DNA of 62,705 nucleotides. It comes from Nitrospirota bacterium (GTDB lineage: Bacteria; Nitrospirota; JACRHL01). The position numbers and the translations under genes were made by a program. The notes under the pieces are model-generated. The model did no database searches and was not told the DNA's origin. It was given only the letters and a program-made list of their open reading frames with translations. Positions 51,582-59,620 of the stretch are shown here, piece after piece (positions within the stretch are counted from its first letter, which is position 1; every line of letters starts with the position of its first letter). The stretch lies in contig JAOUMB010000014.1 in NCBI GenBank assembly GCA_029881725.1, positions 1-62,705 of the forward strand. Direction: 5' to 3'.

Positions 51582-52475
51582 CTAATCGTCGTTCAGGTGG
51601 TGCTCTTCGGAGCGGTCCAGGCGCAGTTGGGCGATCTGTTCGGAAACCAGTCCCAGCAGAAACGTGAGCACGCCGTTGGTAATCAGCAGGGCGCTCATGT
51701 TGGTAAAGCGCAGGGAGGTGAAATACGTGTAGCCGTAGTAACCAAGGCCCAGCGCCAGAAACAGGCCCGAGATGGGCAGGAACACCCGCAGGGGGGAAAA
51801 CAGGGTGCTGATCTTGAGCATGATCAGAAAGAAGCGGATCGCATCGCGGAGCGGGCGGATCTTGGATTTGCCCTTGCGGCGGCGCACCTCGATGGGCTCG
51901 TAATTCACCGAATAGCCGGCGCGAATGGTGGCCAGCGTGATGGTGGACGGGCTGGAAAACGTGTTCGGCAGCAGGTAGGCAAACTGCTTGGCCAGCCGCC
52001 CGCGGATGGCGCGAAAACCGCTGGTCAGGTCCTCGATCTTCTTCTTGGCCAGGTAGGTGGCAAAGGTATTGAAAATACGGTTCGCCACGTCCCGGTGCAG
52101 GTCGGTGTCCGACTTGGAGGTGCGGGCGCCCACCACCATGTGGAAGGTTCCCAGCCCTTCCAGCAGGCGGGGCAGGTCCTGTGGATCGTGCTGGCCGTCG
52201 CCATCCATGATGACGATGTTTTTGCCGTGGGCGGCGCGGATGCCGGTTTTCCAGGCGGCGCCGTTGCCGATGTTGTAGGCGTGGCGCACCACCCGCGCAC
52301 CGGCCTTTTCGGCAATAGGCACGGTGTCGTCGGTGGAGCCGTCGTCCACCACCACCACCTCGGCGCGGTCGCCCATCACCTCGATGATTTCCTTCACCAC
52401 CGGGCCGATGTTCATCTCCTCGTTGTAACAGGGGATGACGATGGAGACTTCGGGTATCTGCTTGCGGTCGTTCAA
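51582..52475 (-). CDS. Family 2 glycosyltransferase with two C-terminal membrane helices
   Basis: 297 residues. The GT2 catalytic domain (VSIVIPCYNEEMNIGPVVKEI, VVVVDDGSTDDT, IVIMDGDGQHDPQDLPRLLEG with the DXD-like motif, DLTSGFRAIRG) resembles dolichol/undecaprenyl-phosphate sugar transferases of DPM1/ArnC-like type. Two helices at the end (VFLPISGLFLALGLGYYGYTY and ALLITNGVLTFLLGLVSEQIA) anchor it in the inner membrane. It probably makes a polyprenyl-phosphate sugar for envelope glycans. The start is an uncommon TTG (52475), the only candidate keeping the first beta strand; it lies 22 bp after the aminotransferase gene. Confidence 0.92.
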   Translation of the reverse strand: MNDRKQIPEVSIVIPCYNEEMNIGPVVKEIIEVMGDRAEVVVVDDGSTDDTVPIAEKAGARVVRHAYNIGNGAAWKTGIRAAHGKNIVIMDGDGQHDPQDLPRLLEGLGTFHMVVGARTSKSDTDLHRDVANRIFNTFATYLAKKKIEDLTSGFRAIRGRLAKQFAYLLPNTFSSPSTITLATIRAGYSVNYEPIEVRRRKGKSKIRPLRDAIRFFLIMLKISTLFSPLRVFLPISGLFLALGLGYYGYTYFTSLRFTNMSALLITNGVLTFLLGLVSEQIAQLRLDRSEEHHLNDD

Positions 52476-52497
52476 GGGATCATCTCAGGACGGTTGA

Positions 52498-53403
52498 TTA
52501 TAATTCCAGCTCCCCGCCCCAATGCTCGATCCCGTGCTCGGAAGCGATGCGGCGGCAATAGGCGGCATACAGGCTGCGTGTGACCGGCCCGGGCTGGCCG
52601 TTTCCGATCTGGTTGCCGTCCAGAAACGTCACCGGCATGACCTCCCAGCCGGTGCCGGTGATGAACAGTTCGTCGGCGGCCACCAGACGGCCCGCGGCAA
52701 CCGGTTTTTCCTCCACCTGCACGCCCCCGGCACGGGCCAGTTCCAGCACCACGGCACGGGTCACGCCGGGCAGGATATCGCCTTCCGGCGGGGTGATCAG
52801 GGTGCCGCCCCACACGCCGAACACGTTGCTCACGCTGCCTTCGGCCACAAAGCCCTTGCCGTTGAGCATGATGGCCTCGTCGGCTCCCCGTTCACGGGCC
52901 TGACGCAGGGCCAGCACGTTGGACATGTAGCTCAGGCACTTGATTTCGGGATTCAGGTGGTCGTGGGAGCGGGTACGCACGTCCACCAGCGCGCAGGTGA
53001 TACCCCGTTCCCAGTCGGCGGGGCCCCGTGGCGGAACCGGACGCGGAAACACCAGCACCGTGGGCGGCCCGTTGGAATGCCCCACCAGCGCCGGACCGGC
53101 CCCCCGGCTGATGGTCACCCGCAGGATCGCGTCGGAAATGCCGTTGGCGCGCACCACCTCATCCAGAATCGCATCCCAGCCGTCCTTTTCGAACGGCAGG
53201 TCGATGTCGGTCACCTGGGCCGAATGGGCCAGACGTTCGAAATGGGCGGACGACTCGAACACCCGGCCGCCGTAGGCACGCACGGTCTCAAATACCCCGT
53301 CACCGAACAGAAAGCCGTGGTCGAAGGGCGAGATGCGCGCGTCGTTGGCGCGCATCAGCTTGCCGTTCAGGTAAACGGCCGGGTTCTCGGCCCACGCGGT
53401 CAT
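52498..53403 (-). CDS. Class IV aminotransferase (PabC/IlvE/Dat family)
   Basis: 301 residues. PLP-dependent fold-type IV enzyme: YLNGKLMRANDARISPFDHGFLFGDGVFETVRAY, the PLP-Lys in NPEIKCLSYMSNVLALRQA, EGSVSNVFGVWGGTLITPP and LPGVTRAVVLELA. Members are branched-chain or D-amino-acid aminotransferases or aminodeoxychorismate lyase (PabC). Next to a pabB/trpE-like gene, with an ATGA overlap, PabC activity is the best guess, but IlvE-like activity cannot be excluded. Confidence 0.9.
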   Translation of the reverse strand: MTAWAENPAVYLNGKLMRANDARISPFDHGFLFGDGVFETVRAYGGRVFESSAHFERLAHSAQVTDIDLPFEKDGWDAILDEVVRANGISDAILRVTISRGAGPALVGHSNGPPTVLVFPRPVPPRGPADWERGITCALVDVRTRSHDHLNPEIKCLSYMSNVLALRQARERGADEAIMLNGKGFVAEGSVSNVFGVWGGTLITPPEGDILPGVTRAVVLELARAGGVQVEEKPVAAGRLVAADELFITGTGWEVMPVTFLDGNQIGNGQPGPVTRSLYAAYCRRIASEHGIEHWGGELEL

Positions 53404-54950
53404 CGTCCGCCCCCTGCGGTCATCGCCTGTTTCCGGGTGTCCATCGCCTGCAAGGCGGAGCGCATGGCCTGGGCCTTGTACAGGGTCTCGTCGTATTCCG
53501 CCTGCGGATCCGAGTCGGCCACGATGCCGGCCCCGGTCTGGAAATGGGCCATCCCGTCCTGCATCAGAATGGTACGGATCAGGATGTTCAGGTCCATATC
53601 CCCTCCCGCCGACAGGTACCCGGCGGAACCGGTATACATGCCTCGCCGGACCGGCTCCAGTTCCTCGATGATCTCCATGCAGCGCACCTTGGGGGCGCCG
53701 GTGATGGTGCCGCCGGGAAATACGGCACGCAGTACCTTCACCAGATCCTGCCCCGGCCCCAGGGTTCCCTCCACGTTGGAGACGATGTGCATCACGTGGG
53801 AGTAATACTCGGCGGTCATGAACTGGTCCACCCGCACGCTGCCGTAGTCGCACACCCGGCCCAGATCGTTGCGCATCAGGTCCACCAGCATCACGTGCTC
53901 GGCCCGCTCCTTGGGGCTGGCGAACAGGTCCTGGCGGTTGCCCCGGTCGCCGTCCGCGTCGGTGCCGCGGGGGCGGGTTCCGGCAATGGGCCGTCCGCTC
54001 ACCCGATCCCCCTGCACCGCCACCAGCCGCTCCGGTGAGGAACTGACCACCTGATAGGCGTCCATGTCCAGGTAACAGGCGAAGGGCGACGGGTTGATGC
54101 GCGCCAGTTCGGAATACAGGCGCCACGGGTCCACGTTGTCCACCGGGGCGGAAAAACGCTGGGAAAGATTGGCCTGAAAGATGTCGCCACGGGCAATGTA
54201 TTCCCGGGCGGATTCCACCATGCGGAAAAAGTGCTGGCGGGTCACCCCGGGGGTGATTTCGCCCACCTGCCCGGCGGGCGCGTCGTGGAACGATTCCGGC
54301 AGCGGCTCATCCAGACAGCCGAGGGCGGCGCCGATGCGTCCACGTCCCAGGCTGTAGAGCATTTCGCGGGAGTACTCCCGGCGCATCTCCGGCTGGGGCA
54401 CCCAGGTGACCCACATCTCGTCCGCCCGATGATCCACGGTGACCACCAGTTCGTAGAACCCCAGGTCCATCTCCGGCAGGCCCAGATCGTCCCCGGCAAT
54501 GGTTGGCAGGCGTTCCAGCTGGCGGGCAAAATCGTAGGAAAACACCCCGCAGGCGCCGCCGAAGAATGGCGGAAACCCTTCCGGACGCGGCGTGTGCCAT
54601 TCGGACAGCAGGGTGCGCAGGGTACGCAGGGGGGAATCCGGCGACAGCCGCGCCGTTCCGTTTTCCCGCTCCAACACCGCGCCGCCCTGGTACACGCGCA
54701 GGGTGAGGACCGGATCGCCCCCCAGAAAGCTGCGCGCCTCGGCCCCTTCGGCGGTGCGTGCGCTCTCCAGCAGAAACGGCCGTTTCATCGGCGCCAGCCG
54801 TTCCAGCAGGCGGCGTGGTGAACGGCCTTCCAGGGGAATGCATGCGCCAACCGCCCAGGAAGCCCCGGGCTCCAGGTACGCGTTTCGGCTCGGGGTCCAG
54901 CGCGGTTGCAAACGGATACTCACAAAAAAAGGGAATGGGAGCAGTCCCAT
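53400..54950 (-). CDS. Chorismate-utilising synthase component I (PabB/TrpE-like)
   Basis: 516 residues from ATG 54950; GTG 54923 is another possible start. The chorismate-binding domain is complete: FQANLSQRFSAPV, FACYLDMDAYQVVSSSPERLV, RPIAGTRPRG, LVDLMRNDLGRVC, YYSHVMHIVSNVEG and TITGAPKVRCMEIIEELEP. PabB of E. coli uses Lys274 in a PIKGT motif, while TrpE has PIAGT. Here the motif is PIAGT, as in anthranilate synthases. The coupled class IV aminotransferase argues for p-aminobenzoate synthesis. No glutamine amidotransferase (PabA/TrpG) gene is present nearby. Confidence 0.9.
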   Translation of the reverse strand: MGLLPFPFFVSIRLQPRWTPSRNAYLEPGASWAVGACIPLEGRSPRRLLERLAPMKRPFLLESARTAEGAEARSFLGGDPVLTLRVYQGGAVLERENGTARLSPDSPLRTLRTLLSEWHTPRPEGFPPFFGGACGVFSYDFARQLERLPTIAGDDLGLPEMDLGFYELVVTVDHRADEMWVTWVPQPEMRREYSREMLYSLGRGRIGAALGCLDEPLPESFHDAPAGQVGEITPGVTRQHFFRMVESAREYIARGDIFQANLSQRFSAPVDNVDPWRLYSELARINPSPFACYLDMDAYQVVSSSPERLVAVQGDRVSGRPIAGTRPRGTDADGDRGNRQDLFASPKERAEHVMLVDLMRNDLGRVCDYGSVRVDQFMTAEYYSHVMHIVSNVEGTLGPGQDLVKVLRAVFPGGTITGAPKVRCMEIIEELEPVRRGMYTGSAGYLSAGGDMDLNILIRTILMQDGMAHFQTGAGIVADSDPQAEYDETLYKAQAMRSALQAMDTRKQAMTAGGGR

Positions 54951-55046
54951 CGGCCCGTGCCCAAAAGGGAATGATACGGAGCCGGGGAGGCAAGGAGCAA
55001 GCGGCGATTCACCGGGTGCACCGCCTGCCCCCGGGGGGCGAAGGGC

Positions 55047-55133
55047 CTATCCGGCCAGTACCGGGACCGGAATGCTCATGACCACCACCAGCAGTACGGC
55101 CCCCAGCCAGGTCAACAGATCCTCGGATGTCAC
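55047..55133 (-). CDS. 28-residue coupled membrane ORF
   Basis: A GTG overlaps the stop of the AMIN/FliO-like gene (GTGA). The 28-residue product is MTSEDLLTWLGAVLLVVVMS followed by IPVPVLAG, a single hydrophobic helix. The overlap and clean hydrophobicity are suggestive, but a frame this short can arise by chance. Confidence 0.3.
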   Translation of the reverse strand: MTSEDLLTWLGAVLLVVVMSIPVPVLAG

Positions 55134-56068
55134 GACGCAATCTCCATATTTTTTTGTTTCGGGCCGGAAAGAGCACTCCGCCGATGCAGCAAACGCACAT
55201 CGGTTTCGGCAAAGGAAAACCGCGGTGTGTGCAACACCGCCTCGGGAATCAGGCTGGAAGTGGCGCTTGCCGGGTGCAGTTCCCCCTCTCCACCGAACAT
55301 CAAGGCCGCGTCCACGTCCGACGCGCCCAACGCATCCAGGTCGGCCACCAGGCGCATCCCGGCGGGTTCCATGCTCACCAGCAGGCGCCGGTCATCGGTT
55401 TCCACCAGCAGCAGCCGCCGGCCATGGCCCACGTTCAATTCCGAGCGCACCTTCAAATTGCCGATGCCCCGACTCCGGCGGCGGGCCAGCAACGACCGGG
55501 CCAGCACACCGCCCAGCAGGAACGCCACCAGCACCGCCGCCATGGCGACGATGGCTTCCCGGCTGGGAAGGTTGTTCCGCAGATCGGCCGCCAGCGCCAT
55601 CGGCCCGGAGGCCACCGGCTGCGGCGCGGACTGCACGGCGGACTGGGCAGCATCCATCGGCAGCAGTTCTTGCCCCACGAACAGGCGCAGTCCGCTGTCG
55701 GTCATGTCCACCCGGATAGCCCCTTCCAACTGGCGGGCATCAAAGTTGTCGGTTTGCAGGCGCACCACCACCTGCTCCGGTGCAATCTGCCGGGCGATAA
55801 CCCGCGACAGCAGCGGATGGCGCACGTCGCGCACCTGCCGCGCCCCGTCCATCACCACCGGGGACAGGGTCATCTGCACCGAGTGGCCGCTGAACGAAAG
55901 CTGGTAATCCGCTTCCCCGGAAAGACCGAAACCGATCTCCAGCACCGCGTCCCGCTCCACAACGGCGATGGACGAAAGGTGCACCGGCATGGCCGCATCG
56001 GCCAGCGTGGGCGCCAGCATCAGCAGACTTAAAAAAATTCCCCGTACCATTCCCCGTTTTTTGTCCAT
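55130..56068 (-). CDS. AMIN-like / FliO-like membrane protein
   Basis: 312 residues. A signal peptide (MVRGIFLSLLMLAPTLADA) is followed by a beta-rich AMIN-like region of about 100 residues (HLSSIAVVERDAVLEIGFGLSG ... VIARQIAPEQVVVRLQTDN). Next come a linker, a membrane helix (AIVAMAAVLVAFLLGGVLARSLL), a basic RRRSRG and a cytoplasmic segment. That segment (LKVRSELNVGHGRRLLLVETDDRRLLVSMEPAGMRLVADL) resembles FliO of the flagellar export gate. No other flagellar gene is nearby. A perfect sigma-54 promoter 106 bp upstream supports a flagellar or motility role. Function is inferred. Confidence 0.7.
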   Translation of the reverse strand: MDKKRGMVRGIFLSLLMLAPTLADAAMPVHLSSIAVVERDAVLEIGFGLSGEADYQLSFSGHSVQMTLSPVVMDGARQVRDVRHPLLSRVIARQIAPEQVVVRLQTDNFDARQLEGAIRVDMTDSGLRLFVGQELLPMDAAQSAVQSAPQPVASGPMALAADLRNNLPSREAIVAMAAVLVAFLLGGVLARSLLARRRSRGIGNLKVRSELNVGHGRRLLLVETDDRRLLVSMEPAGMRLVADLDALGASDVDAALMFGGEGELHPASATSSLIPEAVLHTPRFSFAETDVRLLHRRSALSGPKQKNMEIAS

Positions 56069-56173
56069 GGCATTCCGCTTTCGGACCTCCCTCGCTGCAT
56101 CCCACCGATTTCGCCCCGACGGGCGCTAACTCCGTGCCGATAAAGGGACGGCACTTCCGTGACAGGCTATAAA

Positions 56174-56189
56174 AGCAACATACGTGCCA
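56174..56189 (-). promoter_or_regulatory. Perfect sigma-54 promoter of the FliO-like gene
   Basis: The minus strand reads TGGCACGTATGTTGCT: -24 TGGCACG and -12 TTGCT with exact spacing, matching the RpoN consensus fully. The predicted transcription start is near 56163, 95 bp before the ATG at 56068. Confidence 0.8.
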
Positions 56190-56785
56190 CGTGACAGGAA
56201 ATCCGAACAACCGCACATTTTCACGGGGTTGTCTCAAATCGTAATGGGTGGAGACCCCAGCCAACGGCAGTCCGGTGCCAATCGGTGTCGCATGTTTGAC
56301 GGTAGTGGAATAAACAGGGGACGGTGGCCATGGGTTGGCGGGCAGCAGCCGGAACCGATCCTCTCCCTGGGCGCGGGCTCCCCTTCCCGCCAACCCGCCC
56401 TTGTGCCCGGTTCCGGCCGCCCCCGATCGGGCGGATTCCCGCCCGAGGGAAGGTCCGCGCCGGCGCAGCCTGTCCCCTCGACAGCCACGCCGGCCCGGAA
56501 ACGAATCGCCCCGCGGGCCGACTCGCTCCCCATTTCCCTCCACGCCCGAATACGATTGCAAACTCTGTGCACTTGGCGCGCATTTTTTCAGCGCACCCGC
56601 CCTCCTCGTGGCCAACCCGGCTGTAAATGCCCTTTAATCCGTCAGGTTAGCCCCTGATTCTTGTCTGAAATTTTTTTTAACCCGGCCGCCATCGAAGCCC
56701 GCGCCGTGGGTTTTGGCGCTATTGTCGCCAGGTGGATGCGTCAGCCCCATGGCGGCGGATGCCGGGATGGTGACGCTGCCAGGAC

Positions 56786-56816
56786 AAAAAAAACGGGGCA
56801 CCCCTCGGGGTGCCCC
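56786..56816 (-). terminator. Rho-independent terminator of the NtrC-family gene
   Basis: GGGGCACCCC (56795-56804) pairs with GGGGTGCCCC (56807-56816). On the minus strand it is followed by G and an eight-T run (complement of 56786-56793). It lies 26 bp after the regulator stop. Confidence 0.9.
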
Positions 56817-56841
56817 ATTTGGTCGGAACGGGATCGGGGAT

Positions 56842-58293
56842 TTATTGATTCAGGGAAGACCCGGCCTGGGCCTCGCGCAGCCGCGCCTTGGGGTGGTAAC
56901 GCTCCTCCAGGCCCCGCTTCTTGATCTTTTCCACCAGGGTGGTTCGGTTCAGCCCCAGCATCTGCGCGGCCCGGTTCTTGACCCAACTGGAGCGTTCCAG
57001 CGCTTGCAGGATCAGGGCGTCCTCGAATTCGGAGACGGTTTTGTCAAAGCTCAGCCCGTCTTCCGGCAGCACCACGCGCCCAAGGGCTGCGGTCACGTTG
57101 CGGTGGCCGATCTTCTCCGGCAGCGCCTCGGGGCCGACGATCCCCTCCCCTTCCAGAATCACGATGCGCTCGATGAGGTTTTCCAGTTCGCGGATGTTGC
57201 CCGGCCAGTTGTAGGCCGCCATCAACGCCATGGCATCATCGGTGAACCCTTCCACCTTGCGCCCCTTGTCGCCGTTGAAGCGCTCCAGGAAATGCCGGAT
57301 CAGCAGGGGCAGGTCCTCGGTGCGCTCGCGCAGGGCGGGCACTTCGATGGGAATCACATTCAGGCGGTAGTACAGATCCTCACGGAACTTTTTCTCGCGC
57401 ACCATCTGTTCCAGGTTCTGGTTGGTGGCGGCGACGATGCGCACGTCCACGCGAATGGTGCGGTTGCCGCCCACCCGCTCGAACTCGCGCTCCTGAAGGG
57501 CGCGCAGCAGCTTGACCTGCAACGAGGGGTGCATCTCCCCCACCTCGTCCAGGAACAGGGTGCCGCCGTGGGCCGCTTCGATGCGCCCCACACGGGTGGC
57601 GGAAGCGCCGGTAAAGGAGCCTTTTTCGTGGCCGAACAGCTCGCTTTCCAGCAAATGCTCCGGAATGGCGCCACAGTTGATGGCCACCAGCGGCCGTTCC
57701 CGGCGGCTGGAATTGAAATGAATGGTGCGCGCCACCAGCTCCTTGCCGGTGCCCGACTCGCCGGTGATCAGCACCGTGCTGTCGGTATCGGCCACCCGCT
57801 CGATCATATGAAAGATGCGCTGGGTGGCGGGAGCTTCGCCGATCATGTTCACGAAGCGGTATTTGCTCTTCAGGGAGCTCTTGAGGGCGGTATTTTCCTC
57901 CTTGAGGGCGGAAAACTCCAGGGCCCGGCGCACGGTGATCACCAGTTCGTCCACGTCGAACGGCTTGGCGATGTAGTCGAAGGCACCCGCCTTCATGGCC
58001 GCCACCGCGGTTTCCACACTGCCGTAACCGGTCAGCATGATGCCGGGCAGGGACGGCTGGCGGCGAAACACCGACTCCATGAACTCGATGCCGGTCATCC
58101 CCGGCATGTTCAGGTCGGTCAAATACAGGTGAAACGGTTCCGCATCCAGGCAGGCAAGGGCGTCCTTTCCGGAAGCGGCGGATACCACCCGGTATCCCTC
58201 CTGCTCCAGGATGTAGGTCAAACTCTCACGTACCGTCTCGTCGTCATCGACGACAAGCACGCTGATATCGGGCAGATTCAGCACTTCCCCCAT
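56842..58293 (-). CDS. Sigma-54-dependent NtrC-family response regulator (FlrC/FleQ-like)
   Basis: 483 residues. Receiver domain (VLVVDDDETVRESL, phospho-Asp in YLTDLNMPGMTG, Lys in YIAKPFDV), AAA+ domain (Walker A GESGTGKELVART, the sigma-54 contact GSFTGA in HEKGSFTGAS, GGTLFLDEVGEM, the arginine-finger region FREDLYYRLNV) and a Fis-type helix-turn-helix. The HTH reads KNRAAQMLGLNRTTLVEKIKKRGLE, as in flagellar regulators FleQ/FlrA/FlrC. It should activate RpoN promoters. The neighbouring FliO-like gene has a perfect one. The partner kinase is not adjacent. Confidence 0.93.
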   Translation of the reverse strand: MGEVLNLPDISVLVVDDDETVRESLTYILEQEGYRVVSAASGKDALACLDAEPFHLYLTDLNMPGMTGIEFMESVFRRQPSLPGIMLTGYGSVETAVAAMKAGAFDYIAKPFDVDELVITVRRALEFSALKEENTALKSSLKSKYRFVNMIGEAPATQRIFHMIERVADTDSTVLITGESGTGKELVARTIHFNSSRRERPLVAINCGAIPEHLLESELFGHEKGSFTGASATRVGRIEAAHGGTLFLDEVGEMHPSLQVKLLRALQEREFERVGGNRTIRVDVRIVAATNQNLEQMVREKKFREDLYYRLNVIPIEVPALRERTEDLPLLIRHFLERFNGDKGRKVEGFTDDAMALMAAYNWPGNIRELENLIERIVILEGEGIVGPEALPEKIGHRNVTAALGRVVLPEDGLSFDKTVSEFEDALILQALERSSWVKNRAAQMLGLNRTTLVEKIKKRGLEERYHPKARLREAQAGSSLNQ

Positions 58294-58463
58294 AACGGGT
58301 ACTCCTTCCCTTCCACCCAGTTACAAACAAACAGTGGGGGCCATAACGCGAAACGCCGCGGGCGCAACAATGCGAAATCCAGACGCCCTCCAGCCACCTT
58401 CCCACGTTTACGCTACCAGATGGTTAAACGTAGTGTCAACAATGTGACGGCGGTTATCCATGT

Positions 58464-58967
58464 TCACGAAATTCCGGCCGCGCTCCGGTAGGCCTCAAAA
58501 ACGACGCTGTCAAAGCATACAAATACCACCTGCTCCAGCCCCGGATTGTCCACCAGCGCGGCGCGGGCCTCCGCCAGGGCGATGGGCACCGCCCGTTGCA
58601 CCGGAAAGCGGTAGGCACCGGTGCTGATGGATGGAAACGCCACGGTGCGGATGCCGTGCGCGCGCACCAGCCGAAACACGTTGCGGTAGCAGGAGGCCAG
58701 TTGTTCGTCTCCGCCCTGGCCCCCGTGCCACACGGGACCCACGGTGTGAATCACCCAGCGGGCGGGCAGTGCAAATCCGGGAGTGATGCGCGCCTCGCCG
58801 GTGGGGCAGCCGCCAATGGCGCGGCACGCCTCCAGCAGTTCCGGCCCCGCGGCCCGGTGGATGGCCCCGTCCACGCCCCCGCCCCCCAGCAACGACGTGT
58901 TGGCGGCATTGACGATGGCGTCCACATTCAGCGTGGTAATGTCGCCCCGGACAACCTGGATCCCCAT
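58464..58967 (-). CDS. Macrodomain protein, O-acetyl-ADP-ribose deacetylase type
   Basis: 167 residues. The macrodomain of the YmdB/MacroD type: VRGDITTLNVDAIVNAANTSLLGGGGVDGAIHRAAGPELLEAC, GEARITPGFALPARWVIHTVGP and TVAFPSISTGAYRFPVQRA. The ADP-ribose loops (NAANTSLLGGGGVDGA and STGAYRFP) are intact, so it should hydrolyse O-acetyl-ADP-ribose or remove ADP-ribose from proteins. It lies upstream of the NtrC-family gene with 170 bp between. Confidence 0.95.
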   Translation of the reverse strand: MGIQVVRGDITTLNVDAIVNAANTSLLGGGGVDGAIHRAAGPELLEACRAIGGCPTGEARITPGFALPARWVIHTVGPVWHGGQGGDEQLASCYRNVFRLVRAHGIRTVAFPSISTGAYRFPVQRAVPIALAEARAALVDNPGLEQVVFVCFDSVVFEAYRSAAGIS

Positions 58968-59248
58968 ACAGCCCTCCCCGGTGGTGCGCCGCGCACGGCG
59001 ATAGAATCCGGCCTGTCGGGCGGAACCCGGCGGGACCGGTGTGCGATGGTAGCCGGATTGGGGGGATGGGCGCTACTCGGGGGATTTCCCAGCGCGCGCT
59101 TCGAGGCGAGATTTACCGGATCGGCTGTACACCATGACCCGGATCGGTTTTTTCAATATTGGGAGATCGGAGCCGCGGCCGGGGGGGCGAAACCAGTGAC
59201 TCCGGTCCGGCCCGGTTTCCCCACCCATTCCGAATCCCTTCGTTTGGA

Positions 59249-59449
59249 CTACTGGATGAGGAGGTAGTCGGAGAAGCGGACGGAGCGGTCGATGCGCACG
59301 CACCCGCGGCACATGTCGAGTTCGCGTTGCACCTCGTCATCGGTGCAGGCGTCCAGTTCGATGTCCTCGCAGAAGGTGCACAGAAAGGGGGACTCAAGGC
59401 TCAGGTCCGGAAGGAATTGCTCGTGTTCGATGTGCATCGGCTCGGCCAT
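59249..59449 (-). CDS. 66-residue zinc-ribbon-like acidic protein
   Basis: From ATG 59449, with GGGAG 7 bases upstream; longer starts to 59521 exist. The sequence has CTFC ... C ... CRGC (residues about 25-50), two CxxC pairs able to bind zinc or an Fe-S cluster, in an acidic context (CEDIELDACTDDEVQRELDM). It ends VRFSDYLLIQ. The family is not recognised. It is divergent from lon and shares its upstream region. Confidence 0.65.
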   Translation of the reverse strand: MAEPMHIEHEQFLPDLSLESPFLCTFCEDIELDACTDDEVQRELDMCRGCVRIDRSVRFSDYLLIQ

Positions 59450-59551
59450 ATTCGGCTCCCTGTTTTCGGGTCCGCTGGAATCCCCGCTCCGATTTCCTTT
59501 TCGGTCCATTTGCCTCTCCACTTGAACCCGCCCGATTTTGCGCGGGGCGGG

Positions 59552-59579
59552 TTGACACCCCGTTGAGGGGGATTAAATA
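59552..59579 (+). promoter_or_regulatory. Sigma-70-type promoter of lon
   Basis: TTGACA (59552-59557), 16 bp, TAAATA (59574-59579), 41 bp before the lon ATG. A small inverted repeat CCCC-GTTGA-GGGG lies in the spacer. A sigma-32 promoter, frequent for lon, was not recognised. Confidence 0.6.
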
Positions 59580-59620
59580 GTCTGGAACACCCCCGTTTTA
59601 CGGGAGCACTCAGGAGTTCC

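Larger units (their letters stand above)
56069..56841. other. 773-bp intergenic region with sigma-54 promoter and terminator
   Basis: No convincing gene is present. Frames such as 56184-56657 plus are GC-rich artefacts without family features. The region holds the leader and sigma-54 promoter of the FliO-like gene (56174-56189, minus) and the terminator of the regulator gene (56786-56816, minus). The middle, 56200-56780, shows nothing I can interpret, although it is unusually long for this compact genome. Confidence 0.7.

Noticed and set aside
56184-56657. Open frames in the 773-bp gap, up to 157 residues
   Set aside because: Several overlapping frames on both strands are equally long, with no family features and no ribosome-binding site.
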